Part shown: positions 35,033 through 42,663 of the stretch, piece by piece
Position numbering within the stretch: the first letter of the stretch is position 1
Layout: each line of letters opens with the position of its first letter
Assembly: GCF_014873955.1 (NCBI RefSeq)
Contig: NZ_JADBED010000001.1
Location: forward strand, 1,798,001 to 1,862,000
Direction: 5' to 3'
From: Nesterenkonia lutea
Lineage (GTDB): Bacteria > Actinomycetota > Actinomycetes > Actinomycetales > Micrococcaceae
DNA length: 64,000 nt
Position numbers and translations under genes: made by a program
Notes under the pieces: model-generated
The model's input: only the letters and a program-made list of their open reading frames with translations
The model's database searches: none
What the model was told of the DNA's origin: nothing

Positions 35033-36346
35033 GTGGTTCTGACCCGACGGTTCCTCCTTGTGGCGCTGGGACTCGGCGCCGTCGTCGTCGTGCTGCCCGG
35101 CTGGGCCGCCCTGCTGGGGTGCCTCGCGCTGCTGGTGCTGCTCGCCGCCGCTGACATGGCACTGGCCGGCTCCCCGCGCCGCGTCCGCGTGGAGCGGCTG
35201 CCGACCTCCCCGGTCAGGCTGGGACAGCCGACGACGGCGACCACGGCGCTCCACCACCACGGCTCACGTCGGCTGCGCGGTCAGGTCAAGGACGGCTGGC
35301 AGCCCTCTGCCGGCGCGCGGCGACCGGTCACTGCCGTGGAGCTGCCCGGCGGCGCCGAGGTGACGCGTCGGATCGACACCGCGCTGCGCCCGTCCCGGCG
35401 CGGTGATCTGCACAGCGAACACATCAGCCTGCGCTCGATCGGTCCGATGGGGCTCGCCGGACGTCAGGTGGTGCACCGGGTCCGGCACAGCCTGCGCGTG
35501 CTTCCGCCGTTCCACTCCCGTCGGCACCTGCCCTCCAAGCTGCAGCGGCTGCGCGAGCTCGACGGTGCGACCGCGGTCCAGATCCGCGGCGCCGGGCACG
35601 AGTTCGACTCGCTGCGCGACTATGTCCGCGGCGATGATGTCCGCTCCATCGATTGGCGTGCCACGGCGCGTCGACAGTCCTCGCAGGGCCAGCATCTGGT
35701 GGTGCGCACCTGGCGGCCGGAGCGGGATCGACGTGTGATCCTGGCCCTGGACTCCTCGCGCACCTCGGCGGTGCGGATCGAGGACGAGCCGCGGCTGGAC
35801 TCGGGGATGGAGGCGGCGCTGCTGCTCGGGGCGCTGGCCGCCGGAGCCGGTGACCGGGTGGACTTCTTCTCCTTCGACCGGGGCCTGAGCGGACAGGCGC
35901 GCTCCGGAATGCGTGGAGATCTGCTGCACCAGATGGCCGAGGCCATGTCGGAGGTCCAGCCTGAGCTGGTGGAGGCGGACTTCTCGCAGCTTCCCAGTCA
36001 GATCCGGGCCATCACCTCCCAGCGCAGCCTGCTGGTGGTGCTGACCTCGCTGGACTCGGGCTCCCTGGAGGAGGGCCTGCTGCCGGTGCTGCCCGCGCTG
36101 GCGGAGCGGCACCTGGTGGTGCTGGCCGCCGTGCGCGATCCGGAGCTGGACCGGCGGGCCCGGGCGCGGGAGAACACCAGCGAGGTCTACCGGGCCGCCG
36201 CCGCCGAGCGCTCGCTCATCGAGAAGGAGGCGCTGCGCCGCCAGCTGGGCTCGCTCGGCGTGGAGGTCGTGGAGGCGACTCCGCACCAGCTGCCGCCTCA
36301 GCTCGCCGACACCTATATCCGGCTCAAGGCCTCGGGCCGCCTGTAG
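35033..36346 (+). CDS. DUF58 protein (von Willebrand A-like partner of MoxR)
   Basis: 437 residues. Two membrane segments at about 5-20 and 22-42 precede an extracytoplasmic beta region and then the DUF58 signature LRDYVRGDDVRSIDWRATARRQ (about 200-220) and a von Willebrand-like domain (VILALDSSRTSAVR ... LLLGALAAGAGDRVDFFSFD). Typical MoxR operon partner. GTG 35033 with GAGG about 7 nt upstream; the hydrophobic N-terminus begins at once. Last gene of the five-gene operon starting at 30766. Confidence 0.9.
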   Translation: MVLTRRFLLVALGLGAVVVVLPGWAALLGCLALLVLLAAADMALAGSPRRVRVERLPTSPVRLGQPTTATTALHHHGSRRLRGQVKDGWQPSAGARRPVTAVELPGGAEVTRRIDTALRPSRRGDLHSEHISLRSIGPMGLAGRQVVHRVRHSLRVLPPFHSRRHLPSKLQRLRELDGATAVQIRGAGHEFDSLRDYVRGDDVRSIDWRATARRQSSQGQHLVVRTWRPERDRRVILALDSSRTSAVRIEDEPRLDSGMEAALLLGALAAGAGDRVDFFSFDRGLSGQARSGMRGDLLHQMAEAMSEVQPELVEADFSQLPSQIRAITSQRSLLVVLTSLDSGSLEEGLLPVLPALAERHLVVLAAVRDPELDRRARARENTSEVYRAAAAERSLIEKEALRRQLGSLGVEVVEATPHQLPPQLADTYIRLKASGRL

Positions 36347-36463
36347 CACCGGCGCTCCCCCGGGCGAGCAGCGGCCCCGGCGCTTGACCGGCGATTCACC
36401 TGCGCTCCCCGGGCAGGCGCCTCGACGCCGCCCTGACCCGCGGGAATGCGCCGACCCCCTTGC

Positions 36464-36509
36464 GTGCTGAATACTGGGCACCAGTTCGGTGCTGAATACT
36501 GGGCACCAG
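36464..36509. repeat. 21-bp perfect direct repeat upstream of mnmA
   Basis: GTGCTGAATACTGGGCACCAG occurs at 36464-36484 and 36489-36509, a 25-bp period. Each copy also has dyad ends, GTGC...GCAC. They lie 49-94 bp before the mnmA start in a 211-bp gap after the DUF58 gene. Operator-like; nothing else was recognised in the gap. Confidence 0.85.
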
Positions 36510-36557
36510 CTGCGGCGCACGCGCCGAGCGCATCATCCTCGAGCGGAAAGACATCCC

Positions 36558-37703
36558 ATGAAGGTATTGGCAGCCATGTCCGGCGGAGTGGACTCCGCGG
36601 TCGCCGCGGCCCGCGCCGTGGACGCCGGCCACGAGGTCGTCGGCGTGCACCTGGCGCTGAGCCGCATGCCCGGCACCCTGCGCACCGGTTCGCGCGGCTG
36701 CTGCACGATCGAGGACTCCTCCGATGCGTGGCGCGCCTGCGAGAAGCTGGGCATCCCCTTCTATGTCTGGGACTTCTCCGAGCGCTTCAAAGCCGACGTG
36801 GTGGACGACTTCATCAACGAATACGCCGCCGGCCGGACCCCGAACCCCTGCATGCGCTGCAACGAGAAGATCAAGTTCGAGGCGCTGCTGGACAAGGCGA
36901 TCGCGCTGGGCTTCGACGCCGTGGCCACCGGTCACTACGCCAAGGTCTTCCGCGACGCCGAGGGCAGCCCCGAGCTGCACCGCGCCGCCACCTGGACCAA
37001 GGACCAGTCCTATGTGCTCGGGGTGCTCACCACTGAGCAGCTCGAGCACTGCATGTTCCCGCTGGGCGAGACGCCCTCGAAGGACCTGGTCCGCGCCGAG
37101 GCCGCCGAGCGCGGACTCTCGGTGGCCAAGAAGCCGGACTCCCATGACATCTGCTTCATCCCGGACGGGGACACCCGCGGTTGGCTCGCCGAGCAGATCG
37201 AGCTGCGCAACGGGCCGATCCTCGATGCCGAAGGCGAGCAGATCGGCGAGCATGAGGGATCCGAGGCGTACACCGTGGGCCAGCGCCGCGGACTCAAGCT
37301 CGGCCGTCCCGCCCCGGACGGCAAGCCGCGATTCGTGCTGGAGATCAGGCCGAAGGAGAACACCGTCGTCGCCGGTCCCCGTGAGCTGCTCGAGATCGAC
37401 CGGCTCAGCGGCATCCGGCTCTCCTGGGCCGGCACCCCCGTGTCCGAGGCGGCCACCGGTGAATGGTTCGACCTGGACCTGCAGATCCGCGCCCACGCCG
37501 ATCCGGTGCCCGCCCGCGCCCGGGTCGAGGCGGAGGCCCCGGAGACCGAAGACGGCGCCCCCCGGCTGATGGTGGAGCTCGAGGAGGCCCTGCAGGGGGT
37601 CGCCCCGGGACAGACCGCCGTGATGTACCAGGGCACCCGTGTGCTCGGCCAGGCGACGATCGACACTGCACGCTCGAAGAACTACCACCCGGTCAGCAGC
37701 TGA
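36558..37703 (+). CDS. mnmA: tRNA-specific 2-thiouridylase MnmA
   Basis: 381 residues. MnmA activates U34 of tRNA-Lys, -Glu and -Gln with ATP and inserts sulfur delivered from a cysteine desulfurase. P-loop [15 protein letters not shown] (6-20), first catalytic cysteine in [16 protein letters not shown] (about 98), second in [12 protein letters not shown] (about 198), and the C-terminal beta-barrel domain are present. ATG 36558 has GGAAAG upstream; the frame extends to 36489 through the repeat element but this is not family-like. A cysteine desulfurase gene, the expected sulfur donor, lies 2 kb downstream on the other strand. Confidence 0.95.
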   Translation: MKVLAAMSGGVDSAVAAARAVDAGHEVVGVHLALSRMPGTLRTGSRGCCTIEDSSDAWRACEKLGIPFYVWDFSERFKADVVDDFINEYAAGRTPNPCMRCNEKIKFEALLDKAIALGFDAVATGHYAKVFRDAEGSPELHRAATWTKDQSYVLGVLTTEQLEHCMFPLGETPSKDLVRAEAAERGLSVAKKPDSHDICFIPDGDTRGWLAEQIELRNGPILDAEGEQIGEHEGSEAYTVGQRRGLKLGRPAPDGKPRFVLEIRPKENTVVAGPRELLEIDRLSGIRLSWAGTPVSEAATGEWFDLDLQIRAHADPVPARARVEAEAPETEDGAPRLMVELEEALQGVAPGQTAVMYQGTRVLGQATIDTARSKNYHPVSS

Positions 37704-37730
37704 GCCCACGGGCCGGCAGCGCTGGCCGAG

Positions 37731-37788
37731 TGCTGGACGGCAGTGCTGGACGGCGGTGCTGGACGGCGGTGCTGGACGAGTGCTGGGG
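37731..37788 (+). repeat. 13-bp tandem repeat before chorismate mutase
   Basis: TGCTGGACGGCGG-type units at 37731, 37744 and 37757 (13 bp each), then a shortened unit at 37770 and a partial one at 37781. The array ends 27 bp before the chorismate mutase start and abuts the candidate -10 element at 37804. Confidence 0.8.
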
Positions 37789-37815
37789 AGCGGTGCCGCC
37801 CAGTAGGCTGGTCCC

Positions 37816-38214
37816 ATGAGCACTGATCCCCGCGCCGGCGAGGCCGCAGCCTATGTGGAGTCCGGAATCCTCGAGGAGCTGGTGTCCATGCGCGCCAGCA
37901 TCGACAACATCGACGCGACCCTGGTCTACCTGCTCGCCGAGCGCTTCAAGGCCACCCAGCGGGTGGGCGTGCTCAAGGCCAGGCACCAGCTCCCCGCGGC
38001 CGACCCCTCCCGGGAGAAGAACCAGATCGCCCGGCTGAAACGGCTGGCCGACGACGCCCAGCTGGACCCTGAGTTCGCGGAGAAGTTCCTGAACTTCATC
38101 ATCGAAGAGGTCATCCGCCACCACGAGGCCATCTCCGCCTCGCGGGGCGCCACCACCGAAGAGGATGGCGCAGAGGTTGGCGCTGAGGCCACCGCGGAGA
38201 CCGAGAACCGATGA
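37816..38214 (+). CDS. chorismate mutase (AroQ class)
   Basis: 132 residues. The all-helical AroQ core runs from about 18 to 105: LVSMRASIDNIDATLVYLLAERFKATQRVGVLKARH, then DPSREKNQIARLKRLADDAQLDPEFAEKFLNFIIEEVIRHHE. It should convert chorismate to prephenate for Phe and Tyr. ATG 37816 follows TAGGCT (37804-37809) by 6 nt with no Shine-Dalgarno, suggesting a leaderless transcript. Its stop overlaps the next gene as ATGA (38211-38214). The C-terminal 25 residues are Glu/Ala/Thr-rich. Confidence 0.9.
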   Translation: MSTDPRAGEAAAYVESGILEELVSMRASIDNIDATLVYLLAERFKATQRVGVLKARHQLPAADPSREKNQIARLKRLADDAQLDPEFAEKFLNFIIEEVIRHHEAISASRGATTEEDGAEVGAEATAETENR

Positions 38215-39317
38215 CCCTTCGCTCTGCCGCAGCCGGAGCCATGCCCGGCACAGACCTCATCCGCAGCGCCCAGCTCCAGGCCGCCGAGCTGCCGGCCCCC
38301 CACCTGCCGGGCCTGCCCGAGCTCCCCGGACGCGGGCTGCACTCAGACCTGCTCGCGCGCAGCCTGGCACAGCTCTCCGAGCTCTCCGCCGAGCTGACCT
38401 CCTACGGCTGGCGGCTCACCCAGCGGCCCGGCGCCGATGACCAGCGCATCCGCGGCTGGCTGCGCTCGGACGTGGACACCCTCGCGGATGTGCGCGGCCA
38501 CCGCGCCGAGACCGGTGCAGATGCCCCCGACGACGACGGGTTCGCTCCTCCCCTGGTGCTCGAGCTGATGGGACCGATCAGTCTCATGGCGGGGCTCGCG
38601 CTGCCCTCTGGGGAGAAGGTGCTGACCGATCACGGGGCGCGCCGCGATCTGGCCGCCTCCCTGGCGAACGGAGCCGCAGAACATGTCGCCCACGTCCGGC
38701 GGGCCTGTGCGCCGTCGTCGTTGACTGTGATCATCACCGAACCGGAGTACTCCCGCGCCCGGAGGGGGAAGATCCCCACAGTCAGCGGCTACCGGACCAT
38801 CCGCGCGCTCGGCCGGGACGAGACCAGGGCCCACATCGGACTGATGATCGAGACCCTGGAGGCCTCCGGCGTGGAGGAGATCCTGCTGGACCTCGGCGGT
38901 GCGGTGGAGCCTGAGCACCTTCAGGACTTCCGCGCGGGACGGAGCCCCGCGGTGCATGGCTTCGGGGTGGACCTGACCGTGATGGAGGCCGCCGGCTGGG
39001 AGCGCACCGCCGAGCTGGTCGAGTCGGGTGCCACGATCCTCGCCTCGGTGCTCACCGGCGCCGAGACCGCTGAGGCGGGCGGCGCAGGGCTGCCCCAGGT
39101 CAGCGAGCTGGCGCGCCGTGTGCAGCGTCCCTGGCATCGGCTGGGCATGCCGCTGGAAGGGCTGGAGAACTTCCTGCTGGTCGGCTCCGCGGACCGTCAC
39201 CGCGGCGAACCGGCCCGGTCACAGGTCGCCTCGCTGCGCGAGCCGGCCGCGATGCATGTGATCACGCGGGTCCGGGACACCGCCGAGGCGCTGCGCGAGC
39301 AGATCCGCGACGCCTGA
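38211..39317 (+). CDS. MetE C-terminal-like (UROD/MetE fold) protein
   Basis: 368 residues. A TIM-barrel of the cobalamin-independent methionine synthase type is suggested by GTDLIRSAQLQAAELPAPHLPGLPELPGRG at the start, LELMGPISLMAGLALPSGEKVL in the middle and GLENFLLVGSADRHRGEPARSQVA near the end. The zinc-binding His-x-Cys of true MetE was not seen, so it is probably not a methionine synthase. Similar genes neighbour mnmA and iscS-type genes in other actinobacteria. Translationally coupled to chorismate mutase through ATGA. Confidence 0.7.
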   Translation: MTLRSAAAGAMPGTDLIRSAQLQAAELPAPHLPGLPELPGRGLHSDLLARSLAQLSELSAELTSYGWRLTQRPGADDQRIRGWLRSDVDTLADVRGHRAETGADAPDDDGFAPPLVLELMGPISLMAGLALPSGEKVLTDHGARRDLAASLANGAAEHVAHVRRACAPSSLTVIITEPEYSRARRGKIPTVSGYRTIRALGRDETRAHIGLMIETLEASGVEEILLDLGGAVEPEHLQDFRAGRSPAVHGFGVDLTVMEAAGWERTAELVESGATILASVLTGAETAEAGGAGLPQVSELARRVQRPWHRLGMPLEGLENFLLVGSADRHRGEPARSQVASLREPAAMHVITRVRDTAEALREQIRDA

Positions 39318-39384
39318 GCTGCGGCACCTGAGCTGCGGCGCCCGGCCCATCCGGTGGGCCCCCTCGCCCCTGCCCTTCCATCTG

Positions 39385-39445
39385 TTGGGCGCAATGCGGT
39401 GGAATAACCCCTGGCGCGCCCTCTATTCCGCCGCAGCGCGCCCAA
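39385..39445. repeat. imperfect inverted repeat (22-bp arms) before the VOC remnant
   Basis: Arms 39385-39406 and 39424-39445 are complementary at 19 of 22 positions with a 17-nt loop. The right arm contains TATTCCGCCGCAGCG, similar to AATCCGCCGCTC in the element at 24352-24425. It lies 68 bp after the MetE-like gene stop and 30 bp before the VOC remnant. Confidence 0.75.
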
Positions 39446-39474
39446 TGGATGAACGATTGCCGAGGGGACCCGCA

Positions 39475-39672
39475 ATGGACCAACGATTGTCTCTGGTGAC
39501 CCTGGCCGTGGCCGATCTGACCGGGGCGGCAGAGGTCACCGCGCCCCAGCACCGCGACTGGGGCGGCTACACCGGGTACTTCGCGGATCCTGAGGGGTTC
39601 CGCTGGGAGATCGCGTGGGCTCCCGGGGAGGTCAACGACATCGTGCTGCCGGAGCCGCACCGCGCCGACTGA
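39475..39672 (+). pseudogene. internally deleted VOC (glyoxalase) protein remnant
   Basis: 65 residues remain. The start MDQRLSLVTLAVADL matches the first strand of actinobacterial VOC proteins, and the end HRDWGGYTGYFADPEGFRWEIAWAP matches their last two strands and metal Glu. About 60-70 residues of the middle are missing, joined in frame at VADL/TGAAEV. The product cannot form the full VOC fold. The first 16 bp of the gene are also duplicated with two mismatches 30 bp upstream (39444-39459). Confidence 0.8.
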
Positions 39673-39768
39673 CGCACACTCGTCATCCCTGGGGCGCAGA
39701 CGGACGGCTCAACCCGGTGAAGCCTGTCCGGAACGCCTGCTCTCGCCCCAGAGATGGGGAGATCGGGC

Positions 39769-40995
39769 TCAGCGGCGCCCGGCGGCCATCCCCGCGGTGC
39801 GCGCCTGCGCGATCACCGCGGGCAGCGCGTCCGCGAGCGCCTCGACCTCGCGCTCGGTGGTCGTCCAGCCCAGGGTGAAGCGCTGTGCCCCGCGGGCCTG
39901 CTCCTCGCTCAGCCCCATCGCCAGCAGCACGTGGGAGGGCCGCGGCACCCCGGCCGTGCAGGCAGATCCGGTGGCGGTGTCGAACCCGGCCATGTCCAGC
40001 ATGAACAGGAGCGAGTCCCCCTCCGCCGCATCCACGGTGATGTGCAGGTTGTTGGGCAGCCGCAGCTGCGGATGCGTTCTGGGGTCCGGTCCGCGCAGGG
40101 TCACACCGTCAAGGTCGACGACGGCGGCCAGCAGCCGGTCTCGCAGCCGCGCCAGCCTGGCCGACTCCTCCACCTGGGAGGCCACCAGCTCCTCGGCCAC
40201 GGCCGCGAAGGAGCAGATCCCCGCCACGTCCAGGGTGCCCGAGCGGATGTCGCGCTCCTGCCCGCCCCCATGCAGCACGGGTGTGAGCACCACGTCGCGG
40301 CGCACCAGCAGCGCGCCGACCCCCACCGGGGCTCCGATCTTGTGGCCGCTGATCGCCATGGTGGCGGCCCCGGACTCGCGGAAGCTCATCGGCTCCGTCC
40401 CGGCCGGGACGGAGCCGAGCGCCTGGACCGCATCCGTGTGCAGCGGCACGTGAAAGCGGGCGCAGAGCTCACCGATCTGCGCCACCGGCTGGATGGCGCC
40501 GGTCTCGTTGTTGGCCCACATCACGGTCACCAGAGCCACGCGCTCAGCGGACTCGGCGAGCATCGCCTCAAGCTGGACCAGGTCCACGATCCCCTCGCCG
40601 TCCACGGGGATGATGCCAAGCTCGGCCTCTTCGTGGGCCTCGAGCCACTCCGCCGTCTCCAGCACCGCGTGGTGCTCGATCCCGGGCAGCAGCACGAGGG
40701 TCCGTGCGGGGTCCTGCGCGCGACGCTGCCAGTACAGACCCTTGACCGCGAGGTTGTCCGCCTCGGTGCCGCCGGAGGTGAAGATGACCTCCGAGGAATG
40801 GGCCCCCACCGCGCGGGCCAGCTGCTCCCGCGCGGAGTCCACGGCCAGTCGGGCGCGCCGCCCGGAGCCGTGCAGAGAAGAGGGGTTCGAGAGCTGCGGC
40901 ATGACCTCGGTGAGCACACGCATGGCGGTGGGCTTCACGGGTGTGGTGGCGGCGTGGTCGAAATAGGAGCTCAGGGCGGGGTCTGCAGTTGACAT
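39769..40995 (-). CDS. iscS: cysteine desulfurase (IscS/NifS family)
   Basis: 408 residues, class I fold-type PLP enzyme. YFDHAATTP at the start, TSGGTEADNLA, HTDAVQALG, PLP lysine in ISGHKIGAP (about 210) and catalytic Cys in TGSACTAGVPRPSHVLLAMG (about 334). It removes sulfur from cysteine for MnmA-dependent tRNA thiolation and possibly Fe-S clusters. ATG 40995 chosen; GTG 41004 is three codons upstream. A TAGAAT box (minus strand, 41006-41011) lies only 10 nt before the ATG, so the transcript is nearly leaderless. Divergent from the J-domain gene. Confidence 0.93.
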   Translation of the reverse strand: MSTADPALSSYFDHAATTPVKPTAMRVLTEVMPQLSNPSSLHGSGRRARLAVDSAREQLARAVGAHSSEVIFTSGGTEADNLAVKGLYWQRRAQDPARTLVLLPGIEHHAVLETAEWLEAHEEAELGIIPVDGEGIVDLVQLEAMLAESAERVALVTVMWANNETGAIQPVAQIGELCARFHVPLHTDAVQALGSVPAGTEPMSFRESGAATMAISGHKIGAPVGVGALLVRRDVVLTPVLHGGGQERDIRSGTLDVAGICSFAAVAEELVASQVEESARLARLRDRLLAAVVDLDGVTLRGPDPRTHPQLRLPNNLHITVDAAEGDSLLFMLDMAGFDTATGSACTAGVPRPSHVLLAMGLSEEQARGAQRFTLGWTTTEREVEALADALPAVIAQARTAGMAAGRR

Positions 40996-41038
40996 CGTGT
41001 CCACGATTCTACGCTTTTGGGGATATCGTGATTCCTCG

Positions 41039-42100
41039 ATGAGCAGTCACCCCGCAGACCTCTATGGCGTCCTGGGCATCGGTCCCGAGGCCGACGCCCA
41101 GGCCGTCCGTGCGGCCTACCGCAGGCAGGCCCGCCGCGCCCACCCCGACGCCGGGGGCACCGCCGAGGAGTTCCACCAGGTGCAGTCCGCCTGGGAGGTG
41201 CTCGGCGACGCCGCGGCGCGAGCCGCCTATGACCGTGACCTGCGCCGTCCCGCGCGGGGAGCCGATTCCGCCGCCGAGGCCGAGGACGAGGCCCCCCGCT
41301 ACGGCCGCGGCGCAGGATTCGCCAGCCCGGCCTTCAGGACGAACGCAGCCGGAAGCACCTCGTCCACACGTCGCGGGACGGGCGAGTCAGCGGCACGGCC
41401 CTCCGGAACCGCCCACCTCGCGCCGGTCTACATCCCGGACCTCTCCCGTCCGGAGCCGCTGTCGCTGCCGCTGACCAGTCAGCGCACCCACGGGGGGTTC
41501 GGCTCGCGGGGAATCTTCGGCGGCTCACGTGCCCTGCGCAGGGCCGAGCACACGGCGGTGCTTCTGGAGAAGCATGTCCTCGCCGACCTTCCCACCGCCC
41601 GCCTGTTCAACACGGTGGCCCTGGAGCCTGCCCGACGGGATCGTCGAGGCCAGGCTCGCACGCCCCGCGGAAGGGCGGCGGACCACGTGCTCGTCTGCGG
41701 GGACACGCTCGTGGTGGTCTCCTCCCTTGATGTCCACGCGGCGACCGTCTCCTGGGACGGGCGCCACCTCCACGCCGCTGGCCGCTCGGTGGCGGTCCCT
41801 GACCTGGCGGGCCAGTCGCGGGCCCTGCGCGCCGTTCTGGAGGCCGCGATGCGGGAGACCGGCCGCGAGACGAGCCTGAGCGTGGGCCAGCAGATCGTCC
41901 TGCACTCTCCCGACGGCAGCATGCAGAGCCCGGTCGTGGAGGCACGTGGAACCGCCTCAGGCACCGTGCGAGAACCACTCGCACCGGCCCGCGCCTTCCG
42001 CAGCATCCGCGAACAGCTCGCGGCCTCGCCCCAGGCCAATGTGATCGACCGGCATCTGCTGGCGGCGCTGCGCGACCAGCTGCAGCACCCGCTGGGATGA
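41039..42100 (+). CDS. J-domain (DnaJ-like) protein
   Basis: 353 residues. N-terminal J domain (4-70) with DLYGVLGIGPEADAQAVRAAYRRQARRAHPDAGG; HPD at 35-37 is intact, so it can stimulate a DnaK-type ATPase. Residues 75-150 are a polar linker. The C-terminal region (160-353) has a beta-rich stretch HVLVCGDTLVVVSSLDVHAATVSWDGRHLHAAG of the type seen in nuclease-related (NERD-like) domains, but catalytic residues could not be confirmed. No Gly/Phe or zinc-finger region, so it is not a canonical DnaJ. ATG 41039 is the first Met of the J domain. Confidence 0.82.
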   Translation: MSSHPADLYGVLGIGPEADAQAVRAAYRRQARRAHPDAGGTAEEFHQVQSAWEVLGDAAARAAYDRDLRRPARGADSAAEAEDEAPRYGRGAGFASPAFRTNAAGSTSSTRRGTGESAARPSGTAHLAPVYIPDLSRPEPLSLPLTSQRTHGGFGSRGIFGGSRALRRAEHTAVLLEKHVLADLPTARLFNTVALEPARRDRRGQARTPRGRAADHVLVCGDTLVVVSSLDVHAATVSWDGRHLHAAGRSVAVPDLAGQSRALRAVLEAAMRETGRETSLSVGQQIVLHSPDGSMQSPVVEARGTASGTVREPLAPARAFRSIREQLAASPQANVIDRHLLAALRDQLQHPLG

Positions 42101-42131
42101 GCGCGCCTGCCGCGCCGATAGGATGGCCGAC

Positions 42132-42605
42132 GTGAAGAACCCGATTCGCGTGCTGGTCGACCAGCCGGAGATCCCTGGCAACACCGGCAATCTGATCCGA
42201 CTGGCGGCGGTCACCGGTGTGGAGCTGCATCTGGCGGAACCGCTGGGCTTCGACTTCGCCGATGCGAAGCTCCGCCGCGCCGGCCTGGATTACCATGACC
42301 TCGCCGTGATGACGGTGCACCCCAGCCTGGAGGCAGCCTACGCCGCGCTGGCCCCCGAGCGCGTCTTCGCCTTCACCGGTGACGGCGCGGTGTCCCACAC
42401 CTCGGTCACCTACCGCGGGGGCGACGTGCTGCTCTTCGGCAGGGAGTCCACCGGCCTGGACGAGGACGTGAAGGCCGATCCTCGCGTCACCGAGCGGGTC
42501 AGGATCCCCATGCTGCCCTCACGCCGGTCCCTGAACCTCGCCAACTCGGTGTCCATCGCGATCTACGAGGCCTGGCGCCAGGACGGTTTCACCGGGTCGG
42601 TCTGA
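42132..42605 (+). CDS. trmL: tRNA (cytidine/uridine-2'-O)-methyltransferase TrmL
   Basis: 157 residues. SPOUT methyltransferase: LVDQPEIPGNTGNLIRLAAVTG, LLFGRESTGLDEDV and IPMLPSRRSLNLANSVSIAIYEAW are the three knot motifs. TrmL methylates the ribose of wobble base 34 in tRNA-Leu isoacceptors. GTG 42132 was preferred over ATG 42123 because the -10-like TAGGAT (42119-42124) overlaps that ATG and lies 7 nt before the GTG, pointing to a leaderless mRNA starting at GTG. If the ATG is used, three residues are added. Confidence 0.9.
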   Translation: MKNPIRVLVDQPEIPGNTGNLIRLAAVTGVELHLAEPLGFDFADAKLRRAGLDYHDLAVMTVHPSLEAAYAALAPERVFAFTGDGAVSHTSVTYRGGDVLLFGRESTGLDEDVKADPRVTERVRIPMLPSRRSLNLANSVSIAIYEAWRQDGFTGSV

Positions 42606-42663
42606 ACGTCGCGAGGGTGTTGGTGGCGCTGGGATCCGCTCGGGATCGCTAGACTCACGAATC

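Noticed and set aside
36396..37823. 475-codon minus-strand frame over mnmA
   Set aside because: Shadow frame; mnmA on the plus strand is complete with both catalytic cysteines.
38211..39317. MetE-like gene as a methionine synthase
   Set aside because: The zinc-binding motif of true MetE was not seen and the protein is about half the length of MetE.
39754..40992. 412-codon plus-strand frame over the cysteine desulfurase gene
   Set aside because: Arg/His-rich translation without motifs; the minus strand has a complete desulfurase with PLP lysine and catalytic cysteine.
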